Of a stretch of 64,000 nt of DNA, positions 1-11,640 are shown piece by piece. Below the pieces are notes generated by a model. The model saw only the letters and a list, made by a program, of their open reading frames with translations, was not told the origin of the DNA and ran no database searches. Position 1 is the stretch's first letter. Each line of letters starts with the position of its first letter. The stretch spans positions 1,869,276-1,933,275 of the forward strand of contig JALPQD010000414.1 in NCBI GenBank assembly GCA_023101885.1, written 5' to 3'. Source of the DNA: Typhlomys cinereus. Its lineage: Eukaryota > Chordata > Mammalia > Rodentia > Platacanthomyidae. The position numbers were made by a program, and so were the translations under genes.

Positions 1-440
1 CCTCATGCAGGAGGAGGGGGGTCAAGAAATTCTTTCTGTGAGCATGCGTCCCAGATACCCCACACAGGCGCAGAAGTTGTTGTTGACTGCAGCCAAGTTT
101 CTGGACGATACTATACATTACCATCTAGAACCCCCATTTTCACAGACTCATGAAGATTATTAATGACTATGGACCTTGGGAATGAAGGTTTGGGTCAGCC
201 CACCAGGAAAAGATGACCACTAGGTAGCCTATGAATTACGAAATTACTACTAGAAGTAATCACAAAATCAATGCACAAACAAGAACTCTAATGACTCTCA
301 CTTCCTTGCAATTTCCTTATACATTCTGTTTCCTTGGGAATTCATATACACATGTATTAAATATTTTTTTACTTTTGACAATTACATCTAACAGGATGTG
401 TAACTGTTCAGTTGGTTCGTGTTTACAAGAAACGCCAACT
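1..440. other. intergenic sequence, nothing recognised
   Basis: AT-rich sequence with only short chance open frames. I see no exon, RNA gene or repeat that I can name. Confidence 0.5.
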
Positions 441-525
441 ACAATGATACATGCCTAGGTACTTGGGAGGCTGAAGCAGGAAGAGTGAGTTTAACGCCTG
501 CCTGAACAATTGAGAAAAAAAAAAA
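441..525 (+). repeat. B1-type SINE fragment
   Basis: It carries the 7SL-derived pattern 'acttgggaggctgaagcagg' followed by a diverged right part and an A-rich tail. The 5' part is missing. B1 is a rodent SINE copied by L1. Confidence 0.6.
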
Positions 526-740
526 GAACAAGGAAGAAAGATGAAGGAGAAATATCTTTTTCTATACAAAATATCTTCAAATTATCAAGAACATAACAAA
601 TATTACTAATAACTATAAACCCTGTAGGAAACAGTAGAAAACTACTCGGATTCTTTTTTCTTTGGGAGCTTTAAACCATAACAGGTGCAACCTGGAGATA
701 ACAAGTCTTCTTAAAACTACTTCATCAACTCTAAACTATT

Positions 741-1010
741 GTGATGGTTAGTCCCAAATGTCAACTTGACACCTAAAAGGCAGGCCTAGGGGGAAGCCTC
801 TAGGAGACTGTCTTGTTTTGACAGAGCTGGGAAGACTCACCCATTATGGGTGGAACCAATCCCTGGGCAAGGGATTTGGGTCTGTAAAAAGATGGAATGA
901 GTTAGCTGTGCACAGGCAAGCATGCAGTCAGTCATCTGTTTGGTTATGCTCTTGACTGTGGATGTAATGTGATCAGTTTTGTCAAGGGTACAGATACCAT
1001 TCATGAAAAC
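741..1010 (+). repeat. interspersed repeat, first of two copies (class unknown)
   Basis: It shares 'gtcaacttgacac', 'gggaagactca' and 'gtgggtggaacca'-like blocks in the same order with 9608-9945. The type (LTR fragment or non-autonomous DNA element) is not decided by what I can see. No coding capacity. Confidence 0.5.
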
Positions 1011-2337
1011 TCACCATCATGAACTAATTACTTCCTGAAAGTCTCACTTCTTAATATTTTCACAATAGGGATTAAGATTCAATAAATGAATTTAGAAAGG
1101 ACACATTTTGTCCATTACTCGCTCCTAAATTCATGTCTTTGCAAGTAGAAGCAGTTCTCCCATTCCTGTATAAGGCTTTCAATTTCTTTGTACTTAAAGA
1201 ACCTATAGGATCTTGACTTAGTTGCCTTGCAGGATGCTTCTGATCCTCCATTGGACCACTGCCACCATAAGCCATGATTTCTTAGCTCTTACTTCATGTT
1301 TCCAAAGGCCAAAATTTGAATTAAAATCAAGAAAGTATGATATTAGCTCCCCCAAAAAAGTTTGCATTCACATCTATATCTATCTATCTATACACTTGGG
1401 AGACATATGTGATAATGACTAGTTCTAAACACTAGAGTATGAAAATTGAAGGAGAGGGTTGGGGAATAGAAGGAAGCAGAAGTACTAATATGCTTATAAA
1501 ACCAGAAAAAATGATAATGAAAAATAAATAAATAGCTTAAAAGACAGAAAAAAAAAGAAAGTTGAAGGAACAAAATGTTGGCTCTGAGATGACATAATCG
1601 TATACCTGAGTGATCCCAAAAACTCCACCAGAAAACTCCTGGAACTAATAAGGAAGTTCAGCAGGGTGGCAGGATACAAAATAAACGTACAAAAATCAGT
1701 GGCCTTCGTATATGTCCAGAATAAAAGAAGTGAAAAAGCCCTGAGAGAAACATTTCCATTTACTATAGCCCCTAAAAAATGAAATACCTTGGCATAAACC
1801 TAACCAAGGAAGTAAGAGACCTTTATAATGAAAACTTTAATATCCGAAAGAAAGAAATCACAGAAGACACCAGAAGGTGGAAAGACTTCCCATGATCCTG
1901 GATTGGCAGAATCAGTATCAAAAAAAATGACCATCCTACCAATGTACACATTCAATGTTATACCAGTCAAAATCCCAAAGCAATTCTTTAAAGAAGTTGA
2001 CCAAACAATCTCGAAATTCATATGGAGGAACAAAAGACCCAGAATAGCAAAAACAATCATGAGTAACAAAAAACACTGCTGGAGGTATCACCTTACCAAA
2101 CAATCTAGGCCAACAGTTCCTAAACAGAAATCCAGTAGCACAGTCACTACAACCAACACTCAACAGATGGGATCATATAAAATTAAAAAGCTTCTGTTCA
2201 GATAAAGACATTGTAACTTGTGCACAAAGGCAACCCACAGAATGGGATGGAACTCTATTATTCAGAGTGCACAAAGAACTTAGAAAACCAAACACCAAGG
2301 AAACAAATGGCCCAATTAAAAATGAACCTTGGAACTC

Positions 2338-2640
2338 TGGGCTGAAGAGTGTCTCAGGGGTTAAGCCTCTGCCTTACAGGTGGAAGGTCCTGAGTTCGGA
2401 TCCTAGACCCCACGTATAGACGCCAGCTGGAAGTGGGGGCGGCCTGCACTTCTGGTCCTGGTGGGCGGAGCCTGTGAATCCCCGGGGCACAGTAAACAAG
2501 GAGGAGGTGGAGGCGTCCATGGTGGTTCCCGAATTCATCCGTGGTTCTACACACACACATACATAAACACACACATACACATGTGCACACACGTACATGC
2601 ACAATTAAATAATAAAAAAATTAAAAATTATAAAAAAAGA
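2338..2640 (+). repeat. tRNA-derived (B2-like) SINE inside the L1 copy
   Basis: The head 'gtctcaggggttaagcctct' and the block 'ggtcctgagttcggatcc' are tRNA-like A and B box regions. The family-specific body follows (cctggtgggcggagcctg), then a CA-rich stretch and an A-rich tail. The L1 sequence resumes at 2640 with the ORF2 end. Few differences from the copies at 50690 and 8466 suggest one subfamily. Confidence 0.85.
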
Positions 2641-3008
2641 AACTTTACCAGAGATGAAATTAAAATGTCTAACAAATATCTTTAAAAATGCTCCGCATCC
2701 TCAGCCATCAGGGAAATGCAAATCAAAACCTTCCTGAGATACCATCTCACCCCGGCCAGGATGGTAAAAATCCACAATACAAACAACACCAAATGCTGGA
2801 GAGGATGTGGCGAGAAGGGAACTCTCCTACATTGCTGGTGGGAATGCAGGCTCATACAGCCACTCTGGCAAGCCGTCTGGCAATTCCTAAAAAAGTTAAA
2901 GATTGAAATGCCATATGACCCTGCTATACCACTTTTGGGAATAATCCCCCATACAGCAAAAATTCACCTATAGCACAAGCACGACCATGTTCATATGCAC
3001 CACTGTTT

Positions 3009-3532
3009 TTTTAATACATTTTTATTATTATTTCAGCTCATACAAACTTAATAGGTATACCAGTTCCCTCCCTCCCTCCTCCTCCCCCCGACCCCCTGCT
3101 CCCCCTCCCCTCACCCCTCCCTTCCCATCCCCCAGTGCCTCCCGCCCCAATTCCCAGAGAGTCCTTTTTTGTGCATGCCTGACTCTCCTCTGGGCCCTCC
3201 TCTGCGATGACGTACAAGGACCCAGTGGCATTTCCCTGAACCCTTTTCCGTGTTCCCCTTAAGTATAGGAACACTGCTGTGGCTGTTAATCCCTTGCCTC
3301 CAAGGATCTTGGTGCCTTTAGCAGATGCTAGACTTTGTGAGGTCAGTAGTGTGTTGGACATTGCGCAGGGCATGCAAAGTCCAATTATGATTGCTTCAGC
3401 CCTAACTTGTGTGGAGTATCTTGCAAATCATTGCTCCTCCCATCCTTTTGTTCTTACACTCTTACCGCCCCCTCTTCTGCAAATGTCCCTGAGCTTCAGG
3501 ATGGGGAGAGATTAGTCTGGCCTAGTTCTAGG
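3009..3532 (-). mobile_element. antisense L1 3'-UTR insertion nested in older L1
   Basis: This is the reverse complement of the last ~0.5 kb of the L1 3' UTR (compare about 23020-23510), including the G-rich polypurine tract and the A tail. A perfect 13-bp target-site duplication TGCACCACTGTTT flanks it (2996-3008 and 3533-3545). It is severely 5'-truncated and has no coding capacity. Confidence 0.9.
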
Positions 3533-4846
3533 TGCACCACTGTTTACAATAGCAAAGTCATGGAATCAAACCAAATGCCCAACAGTTGACGAGTGGATAA
3601 GGAAAATGTAGTACATTTATACAGTGGAATACTACTCAGCCATCAAAAATGATAAATTAATGAAATTTCCCAGGAAATAGATGGAATTAGAAAAATTATA
3701 TTGAGTGAAGTATCCCAGACACAGAAAATTAAGCGCTGTATGTACTTCCTAATAGGTGGATCCTAGTACCAAACCCACTTAGTGACACACTCAAAGATAA
3801 ATCTCGGTAATACCTACAGTAATTCCAAATATTATAAACAGGAGGGAAGGGGAAGGAGGGTCCCGCCAGAAACAAGGAGAGAGGGGATCATTCTATAGCA
3901 GAGAAAATAGGCCACCATCAAGGACTGCAAGTCAGTAATGAGACATCTGGTTAAGTTCACAGACTTTCCTTCCTGGTCACTTGCAACTGATGGGGTTTGA
4001 TCACATCAGACAGGGAGGGCATAGAGTCTGAAAGATAGAAGATAACCATCCTTCAAATGGGAGACTAACTCCCCCCCTCACTGCGGTCTCCTACTCTTAT
4101 TCCATCTACCTTTGAATCTACTCTTATAATAAGACTCCATTTTAACAGCCTTTTATCTCTGGCTAGGAGGTGACATCCAATACCCATCAGGATGGAGCCA
4201 AGGGCGGTGCAGGAACAGCAAAACTGAAAAAAAAAACCCCAACAAACCATAATTCAGAACATCAGAGACCTTACATTAATCACCAGGAACCAGGCCAGCC
4301 TAATCTCTCCCCATCCTTAAGCTCAGGGAGTTTGTAGAAGAGGGGCGGTAAGATTGTAAGAGCCTAAAGATGGGAGAAACAATGATATGCAAGATACTCC
4401 ACACAAGTTAGGAGCAAAGTAGTCATAATAGGACTTTGCACAACCTGTGCAATGACCAACATATCATTGACCCCCCAATGTCTAGCATGGATCACAGGCA
4501 CTAGGATCCTTAGAAGCAACATTAACAGCCACAATAGTGTCCCTATACTAAAGGGGAACACAAGAAAGAGCTCTAGGCAATGCTACTGGGTCCTTACACC
4601 TCATTACAGAGGAGGGCCCAGAGGGAAGTTTGAGTGTGCACTAAAGGAAGCTCCAGGAATCCAGGGGGAAGGGGGAGGTAGGGGGGAAAGGAAGGGGAAA
4701 AAGGGGGAGGGAGCAAGGGGATCCAGGGAGGGGTGGAGGGAGAGGGGAATGGGGTACCTATCAAGTTTGTATGAGTGGAAAAAAATAAAAATAGAAAAAG
4801 TTGGCTCTATAAATCTTTATGTGGATAAAGTATTCTTTCTCTTGAG

Positions 4847-4848
<2 letters not shown>

Positions 4849-4896
<48 letters not shown>
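4849..4896. repeat. (TG)24 microsatellite
   Basis: Uninterrupted TG dinucleotides just after the L1 tail. A likely length-variable site. Confidence 0.98.
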
Positions 4897-4897
<1 letters not shown>

Positions 4898-5312
4898 ATA
4901 GGCATATATGCTATAGATATCGATGTAAATATAGGTAGAATTGCTGAATCATTTGGTAACTTTGTTTTTTTGAAATGCCACTCCTCTATAAAGATGATGT
5001 TTTTTTGACCAGCAATGTTTGAATATTTTAATTTCCTCACATCCTCCACAATACTTGTTAATTCTAGTCATATTATGGGGTATCTCATTATGCTTCAATT
5101 TCTGCTTCTTAATCATTCTGATGCTGAGGACTTATTTGTGTGCCAGAAGATTATAGAAACGAGATCTTTACTTTCTTTCTGGGAGTCAGCTAAAGGAAGC
5201 TCCTAAAGCCTCCTGCATTTTTCTCACTGGGACTCCCCTACCTCTACAGAACAGCATAGGCATGTAGAAATATTGTCCTTTTCCACAAGCCCACACACTC
5301 AAGTGCCCGCCT

Positions 5313-5314
<2 letters not shown>

Positions 5315-5357
<43 letters not shown>
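5315..5357. repeat. (CA)n microsatellite
   Basis: About 21 uninterrupted CA units. Confidence 0.98.
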
Positions 5358-5358
<1 letters not shown>

Positions 5359-6285
5359 TCGCACACAGAGAGGCAAAAAAAATCTCATCCCTGTAATATT
5401 CTCTTCTATTCTAGAACTTGCTTGAGTGTGGCAGGCACAACTAAGAAAAGTTTGCCATCCACCAAAGCCTATCTCAGATGCGATCACTGAAGTTGAGGGA
5501 GATTGTGAGTGGTTGGGAGCAGGCTGTTCTCTGTCAACAGCAGAAGAGTGAAAAAGCAAAGGAAATGGGGCCACAGAGGTCATAAGATCAGAGTGGGCTG
5601 AGGCTCCAGGGAGAATTTGGAGGTCTGGTGTTGAAAAGCAGCAGACTCCTGAAAGGCCCGTAAGTCAATATATAAGATGTGCTCTAGTGGCGATGGGCAT
5701 TTGAGGGCCCGAAAGGCACCCTTGCCATCGCTGTCACTGCAATTTAAGGATTCTATTGCTCACTGCTCTGGCAAAAATTTAGGAGACAGAAAGCAGTGCA
5801 GGAAATAGATTTACTCAAGGCGAGACCTCAGGGAAATAGAGTTTTCTCTCTCAAACTTCCACTTAGGGCAGGGAGTTCAAGGATGCAATGCAAAGGGGTT
5901 ACAGCAAGAATACGGATGGTTATTCTCTGAGCTGGAAGAAATCTGGGTCTCCAGAGTTCCCTTTTCCTCTCCTCTTCAAAAATCCCATGGAATCTGAACC
6001 TCCTGGGGCCAGAAACTTAATCTTCCTCACATACAAATGCACACTGTTTTTTCTGAACATCTAATCAGAGCTGCAGGGGTGTGTGTGTGACAGAGGTCTC
6101 TCTTTAGAATTCAGAATTCTGTGGCAAAAGGAAAAAAAGAAAAAGAAACTTATGGAAGGAAGGCAAAAGTGACTATTTCAAGTATGAGGGGATCTTCACT
6201 TCTCAGATTGCCCTAAAGACCTGAAGATGAATAAAACTTTGCATCTGGAACCATTAAAGAGACCTATGTACTCCAGTCAATCAAC
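5358..6285. other. intergenic, unassigned
   Basis: No exon or RNA gene seen. The part around 5690-5960 could be an old LTR fragment by composition, but I cannot support a family. Confidence 0.4.
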
Positions 6286-6296
6286 ATTGGTGTTGT

Positions 6297-6487
6297 TTTT
6301 TTATTTTTCTATTTTACAAGTATATTGAGTATTTATCCCAGCTTCACTCCCTCCCTCTCCCTTCCATCCCCTCTCTTCCCTTCACCATTCTGCCCCACTC
6401 CCTCCCAACATTTGGCCTCTGTGCTTTTATGGATCCTAGGGTTCACTCTGGCTTGTCTACTTCTGTGGGGGTTCAGGCCTCCATAGT
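6297..6487 (-). mobile_element. short antisense L1 3' end (second L1 lineage)
   Basis: A 191-bp reverse-complemented L1 3' end: T-rich start, a CCCTCC-rich (sense G-rich) tract, and a block 'gtgggggttcaggcct'. It is flanked by the perfect 11-bp duplication ATTGGTGTTGT (6286-6296 and 6488-6498). The 3' UTR differs from that of the 16881 element and matches the one at 6935-8032. Confidence 0.85.
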
Positions 6488-6543
6488 ATTGGTGTTGTAT
6501 TTTATCTAGGAAAGAATCAGTCTACTTCAGAGCAGACTGGGTT

Positions 6544-6598
6544 TTTATTTTTTATTATTACTATTATTATTATTATTGTTATTATTATCATTATTACT
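6544..6598. repeat. (TTA)n-type microsatellite
   Basis: Imperfect TTA/ATT trinucleotide array. Confidence 0.9.
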
Positions 6599-6934
6599 AG
6601 AGGAGAGCCTTTATTTAGCCCAAGAATTGTGCCTTGTATAGTGCGACTTTTCCAGGGAGATATAAAAGTATTATCTGCCTATGAATAGAGATAAGTCCAA
6701 CAGACCAATGAATGCCTCCAAAAAGTCTAACTTGACAAGTAAATGAGTTTATTGGCAAGTGGCACTCACCAAGGTTGTCATTCCTACCATCCCATTACAA
6801 CTTGTCCCCATACACAGGCTTGGTAACTCCTGTTTTATTTCTTTTGCACTTATTTTTTCATTCTATTTATTATTATCTTCCTGTTGCTGAGCAAATATAG
6901 AGCTTAAAAACAACTTAGGGGAACAAGGGGTTTA

Positions 6935-8032
6935 TTCTTTTTTATTTTTCTAGTTTTTCAAGCATATTGAGTACTCATCCCTACTTCCCTCCATCCCCCT
7001 CCCTCCCATTCCCCTCTCTTTCCTTCATCCATCCATCCCACTCTCCTCCCTGCCTGCTTCTATGGACCCCAGGGTTCCCTCTGATTTGTCTACTCTTGTG
7101 GGGGTTCAGGCCTCTATGGCATACAAGTTGCCTCTCTTCAGGCCACCCCATTGATAGGGGCATTCATCACCCAAGGTTTCCACTGTATGTTCTTATCTCT
7201 CTTGAGTTCCTTGATAGTCTATGGGGGTATGTTGGTTTGTCAGTTATTATATAGATCTGGTAATAACAAGTTTCACTGCAGTGAGTTCTAGATGCAGCAG
7301 GCCTGCCTTGAATGGAATGTCTTGTCCAATGGTGAACCTTCCCATTTTCAGATTCTTACAATCTCACTGCCCCCTCTTCTGTGTGGTTTCCAAGGCCTTA
7401 GAATGAGGAGAAGTTGGGTTGGCCTGATTCTGGATGAAACCTGTTGGGTCACTGGTACTCTACATTGTAGCTAGCTGTAGCTGTCCACCTCACTGCTCCT
7501 TTACTGCCCTAGGCTGCATCCTCTCAGGGTGTTGATATCCTCTATCTATGTTATAGAAGACTCCTAGGCTGAGTGTAAAGTGTTCTTCAAATCTATGGGT
7601 ATAATAACAGCTATTCACAGAGCAGTTTGGTGTACTGTCTTTCTACCTACAGGTTCCCTTGACTGTTTTTCCCTATTGATCTATTTCCTTCCCCTTTTTA
7701 AGTTCTTGTTCTAGTTAGCAGTAACAGGAATGTGTTCCAATCTGACAAGCAGGTCTTGAGTCCAATCAGAAAGCTGTTGGTTGACTCCTTAATACTCATG
7801 CCATTATTACACTGGTGGTCACCTGTTGCCATGGTGATTTTTATTGAGACTTGCAGATCTCATGAGTTGATAGGCCTGTGATTATTTCCCTCCCCCAGTA
7901 GCTTCTACAGGATTCCTTGGTATTGTGCAAGCTATCCAGCAAGGAGGAAGTTCTCAGACCAGTAACTCCTGTTTTACAGAGCCCTAAGTTTATGTGTGTC
8001 TAGCAACAGGCAAATGCAAATCAGACCTAGAT
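6935..8032 (-). mobile_element. antisense L1 3' end of the second lineage
   Basis: It starts with a T-rich run and the CCTCCC-rich tract, followed by the same 'gtgggggttcaggcctctat' block as 6297-6487, and continues ~1 kb into the L1 3' region. A possible 9-bp duplication AGGGGTTTA occurs at 6926-6934 and 8033-8041. The outer part (7700-7960) is old and diverged, so the far end is uncertain. Confidence 0.65.
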
Positions 8033-8089
8033 AGGGGTTTACTCCATCCCTGTCCTTATCAGAAATGTTGATGGTCTCAGTAAATACTA

Positions 8090-8210
8090 TCAGACTGCTC
8101 AAAGGATAGCTTTATTTTGCTGCAGTTGGGCATGTAACCTCTGTGCATGTAGCAATTCAATAATGACCCACTGCAAAATAGTGTTACTTCAACTAAAATT
8201 TGGAAGGCTA
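8090..8210 (+). repeat. unclassified repeat, copy 1
   Basis: It resembles 13130-13240 over about 110 bp (shared tagcttt/tagtttt, gctgcagt, gcatgt, tgcaaaatagtgt/tgcaaaatggtgt, actaaaa/ctaaaac). The family is not recognised. Confidence 0.4.
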
Positions 8211-8465
8211 ATTTTTATGTACTTTACTCTTTTTGACTCCACTTTTGTGATTTGTTTGAGCCTTAGAGGGGGGATTTATATGATCTCTTTTGTTGTTATT
8301 GTATATGGGTATGTCAAGATCTAAGCATTGGGCCACTATGTCCTAGCAATTGTACAGACTGCAACAATAACCTCTTAGTCCTTGAATGACACAACCACCA
8401 ACCACAACATACATGAGGCACACAAGCATTGTAAATATTTAAATGACTTATATAATCAATATGTA

Positions 8466-8747
8466 TTTATTTTTTTTATTATTTATTCAATTGTAGGTAT
8501 ATGCGTGTGTGCATGTGTATGTGTGTGTGTGTGTGTAGAAGCACAGACGAATTTGGGAACCACCATAGACCACCTCCACCTCCTTGTTTACTCTGTCCCG
8601 GGATTCACAGGCTCCGCCCACCAGGACCAGAAACGCAGGCCGCCCCCGCTTCCGCCTGGCATCTATATGTGGGGTCTAGGATCCAAACTCAAGACCTTCC
8701 GCCTGCAAGGCAGAGGTTTAATCCCTGAGCCACCTCTCCAGCCCCTC
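8466..8747 (-). repeat. B2-like SINE, antisense
   Basis: It reads T-rich tail, GT repeat, the family body (ggctccgcccaccaggacc) and then 'gagccacctctccagcccc', the reverse of the tRNA-like head. Confidence 0.9.
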
Positions 8748-8774
8748 AATATGTTTTTAAACTATTAAAAACCT

Positions 8775-8791
8775 TTTTTATTTTAACTTTA

Positions 8792-8837
<46 letters not shown>

Positions 8838-9072
8838 ATTAGAGAGCACTGACTGTCCCTGCGAAGGACCAAGAAAGACTTTAGGAATCCATCCTGGATT
8901 GCTTCTACCTCCTTTTGCTTCACTCTGGGATTTCCCAGGCTCCACTCACCAGGGGTTGGAAGTGCAGGCTGCCACCACTTTCATCTTGTTTTTATGTGAG
9001 ACCTGGGATCCAAATTCAGGTACTTCTGCTTATGAGGCAGAGTCTTAACCCTAGAGCCATCTCTCCAGCCCT
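8775..9072 (-). repeat. B2-like SINE, antisense, with (TG)20
   Basis: Same family as the previous SINE but another subfamily. The (TG)n at 8797-8836 lies at its 3' (tail) side, and the head 'gagccatctctccagccc' is at 9055-9072. Confidence 0.9.
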
Positions 9073-9182
9073 TAAAAGTCTTTTTAAGATAAAAGGGAAT
9101 ATAAATATACAAAAGGCCCATGTTCAGTTATCATATAAGCTAGTTGTTTCTATACCTCGCTTATTTTTATTTTTGCTTGTTT

Positions 9183-9280
9183 ACTTGCTTCTGTAGTGGG
9201 GATTGAACCCAGGACCTCCAGGACCTCACATGTGCTAACTAGCCAAAGAGTCTCATCACTAAGCTATATCCCCAGCCCTT
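9183..9280 (-). repeat. ID-like SINE, antisense
   Basis: The pattern 'gggattgaacccaggacctc ... aagctatatccccagccc' is the reverse complement of an ID-type tRNA-derived SINE. Confidence 0.7.
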
Positions 9281-9281
9281 T

Positions 9282-9420
9282 TATTTACTTACTTATTTCA
9301 CATTGAAACAGGATCTTGCTAAGATGACCAGACTGGTGTTGAACTCATAGGGAAACCCAGGAAGACTTTGAACTTGCAGTCCTCCTACTTTGTGGTGTGT
9401 AGAGATTCAGATTTGTGTAT
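9282..9420 (-). repeat. B1-like SINE, antisense, diverged
   Basis: It shows 'aaacaggatcttgctaag' and 'tgaacttgcagtcctcct', which match a decayed reverse-complement B1. Confidence 0.55.
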
Positions 9421-9607
9421 GTGTTTTATTACTTCCACCAAGGCTTCATCCTGAGACTAAAACTGTCAGAGTGGATGCTCCCACCTCAGTGACAACGACT
9501 TTGGTGACTTAAAGTAATCACTCCATTTGTGCTGGGCTCCTCCTCCCCAGAAAGGTGCTCCAATTTATGGTGTGGTGGAAAGCATATTCTAGAGTATGCC
9601 TGTGTCA

Positions 9608-9945
9608 GTTACTATTGGTTGTCAACTTGACACTTGAGAGATGAGGTCTAGGCACATGTATGAGGATTTATCTAGTTAAGGCAAACCTGTAGGAGATTGT
9701 CTAATTGCATAATTGGTGTGGGAAGACTCAGCTCTCAGTTCCCCGTGGGTGGAACCATTCCTCATGCAGGCAAATAGAGGAATTGGGGAGAGAACTAGCT
9801 GGGAATTAGAAAAGTGGAAAGCAAGGAAGCAGCATTTCTCCTTATCCTGCTGCTGTGGATCTGGTGCAGCTGGTTCCCTTATCTTTTGCTGGTAACTTTC
9901 CAGCATCATGATCAACTGCAGCATGTAATCGTGCACATGAGGAAG
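9608..9945 (+). repeat. interspersed repeat, second copy
   Basis: Homologous in block order to 741-1010: gtcaacttgacac, then gggaagactca, then gtgggtggaacca. Class unresolved. Confidence 0.5.
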
Positions 9946-11480
9946 TTCCCCATTCCCCTAAGTTATTTGGAAACAAAATTATCATTATTTTAAATTGTGT
10001 ATTTAATGATTTATTATTTTAAATTATGTATTCTTTACAATAATAATAACTTCATCATTACATTAAATGATTTTTTATAGTAACTACAAAAAATGAAACT
10101 GAAACAATTTGGTACCAGAGAAATGATATGTCACCATGAAACTAAAAGAATTTGTTTGATTGGATAGGGGAATCCCTCACATATTCAACAGTTGGCTTTG
10201 TTGTGGGTTGCCACTATGATCACTACTCAATGCAAAATGATATTCCCCTGAACCGTAGCTGGAAGTATTAGTATCTACGAGTACTGACAGACACAAATGT
10301 TTGGATTGCAGCTTCAGTGGGTCATCACATCCATTTAATGAAATAGCATCCCTTCTCTACTGAGATCTATGACTTCTGTAAGCACAGGTTTAACATTACC
10401 AGGCTGAGGGCGTCTCCCAGGATTGGGTCTAAGAGCCAATCAGCAAATTAACTGGCTGCATTCACACTAGATGTGCCATTGTCATATCCCACCTGGCCTT
10501 CAGATAGGGCAATACATAGACCTGTAGCTCAGCAGGGGACTTTTAGTGACAGTTTTCCCTACAGACCATACTGTGGTACCACAAATACTAGCCAACGAAG
10601 AAGATGTTCCCCCTTTCAACCCAGTATGGTTTGCCCATGTCCAATATCCAGGGTACGATCTATCTTTAGCAGCAGGGATTTAATGTTCCAGTTTGGGTAT
10701 GCAATCAACTGAAGTAACAGTAGTCTATAAGGGCAAGGAGGTCTCGGTTGACTTCCTGGCAAACAAGTCATAGACAGACCCCCTCTAGCTCTGGAGTCTT
10801 TATTTAAATAATGCTATGACTTTTGAAGCATCTTTATTTCCCCACAAAGAATGCCTTTATTTAAACTCTTTAACTTTTATTTTAACAATCCTTCTTTTAA
10901 AAATTCAAACCAACCCCTCTGGAGTTCTAAGACACGTGGAAGAATTCAAGATACCTGTCACCACAAATATCAAGGAGCAGAGACAGAAATTGAATCTTTT
11001 TGCCACACTTTATTCAAATAGCCAGTAATGTGGGAAGACAGAGGATGGATATCTCTTTAAAATTGCCTGACATCTCATCTCAGTCACCAGATTAAAAAGG
11101 GAAGAGGAGTAACGAAACAAAGGCAAATCACTCATTCCAGAATTTGGTCTTACCCCTCAAATCAGGTAGTCAGCCACATTTCTGAGACTTGTAATGTCTG
11201 CTCTCGTGACCATTCCCTGTACTCTTCCTTCATTCTCTGGATATCTGGGCGCTGGTATTTCCTGAAATACCAGATCTAGTTAGTATCTGCCAGGATTAAT
11301 GATACACTCTTTCAAGGGCATCTGTACTAGCGGGTGGGTTTAACTTGGACCAAACAAACGGATAACAGTGTATATATACTAAATTATTATTAACAAGTGC
11401 ATACAGATTCATTTCTGAAATACAGAACACAAATATATCTTAATAACATAAAAGTGACTTTGTCTGTTCCTCCTGTCCTC
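9946..11480. other. intergenic, probably decayed repeat
   Basis: No convincing gene. Low-level resemblance to the 3' part of an antisense ERV is possible because an integrase-like block lies next to it, but I could not confirm more. Confidence 0.35.
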
Positions 11481-11499
11481 TAACAAAATTATCACTGTA

Positions 11500-11640
11500 C
11501 TTGATTGTCCTCAACCCAGTTTTCTACATCTCTGTTTGTGAAATGGATGTCCTTGTCCCTGTGAATCTTTTGTGGACAATCCATATATAGCCTTGAGCTG
11601 GATAAGACCTTTGATAATAGCTCTATCAGTTGCTGTTTAC
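11500..11640 (-). mobile_element. decayed ERV-L-like integrase fragment
   Basis: Read on the minus strand, two frames together resemble the catalytic core of ERV-L integrase: a segment similar to the stretch before the second catalytic Asp, followed by a 'DIHFTNRDVENW'-like segment corresponding to the DQGTHFT region. The frame is broken and stops surround it. It is a fossil endogenous retrovirus pol fragment, with no intact retroviral protein. A possible RNase H-like stretch upstream (near 12600-12780, minus) is weaker. Confidence 0.45.

Larger units (their letters stand above)
1586..4799 (+). mobile_element. 5'-truncated LINE-1, older copy, with nested insertions
   Basis: This is the 3' part of an L1 of the same family as the full-length copy at 16881-23518. 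It starts just after the reverse transcriptase active site (matching about 20808) and runs through the ORF2 C-terminus and the 3' UTR to an A-rich tail. A direct repeat GTTGGCTCT flanks it (1577-1585 and 4800-4808), so these are its insertion ends. ORF2 is broken by many changes, including a deletion of about 350 bp near 2100 relative to the full copy. It was later hit by a SINE (2338-2640) and by an antisense L1 3' end (3009-3532). It is a dead fossil; the zinc-knuckle-like Cys/His block is still readable near 2790-2850. Confidence 0.9.
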
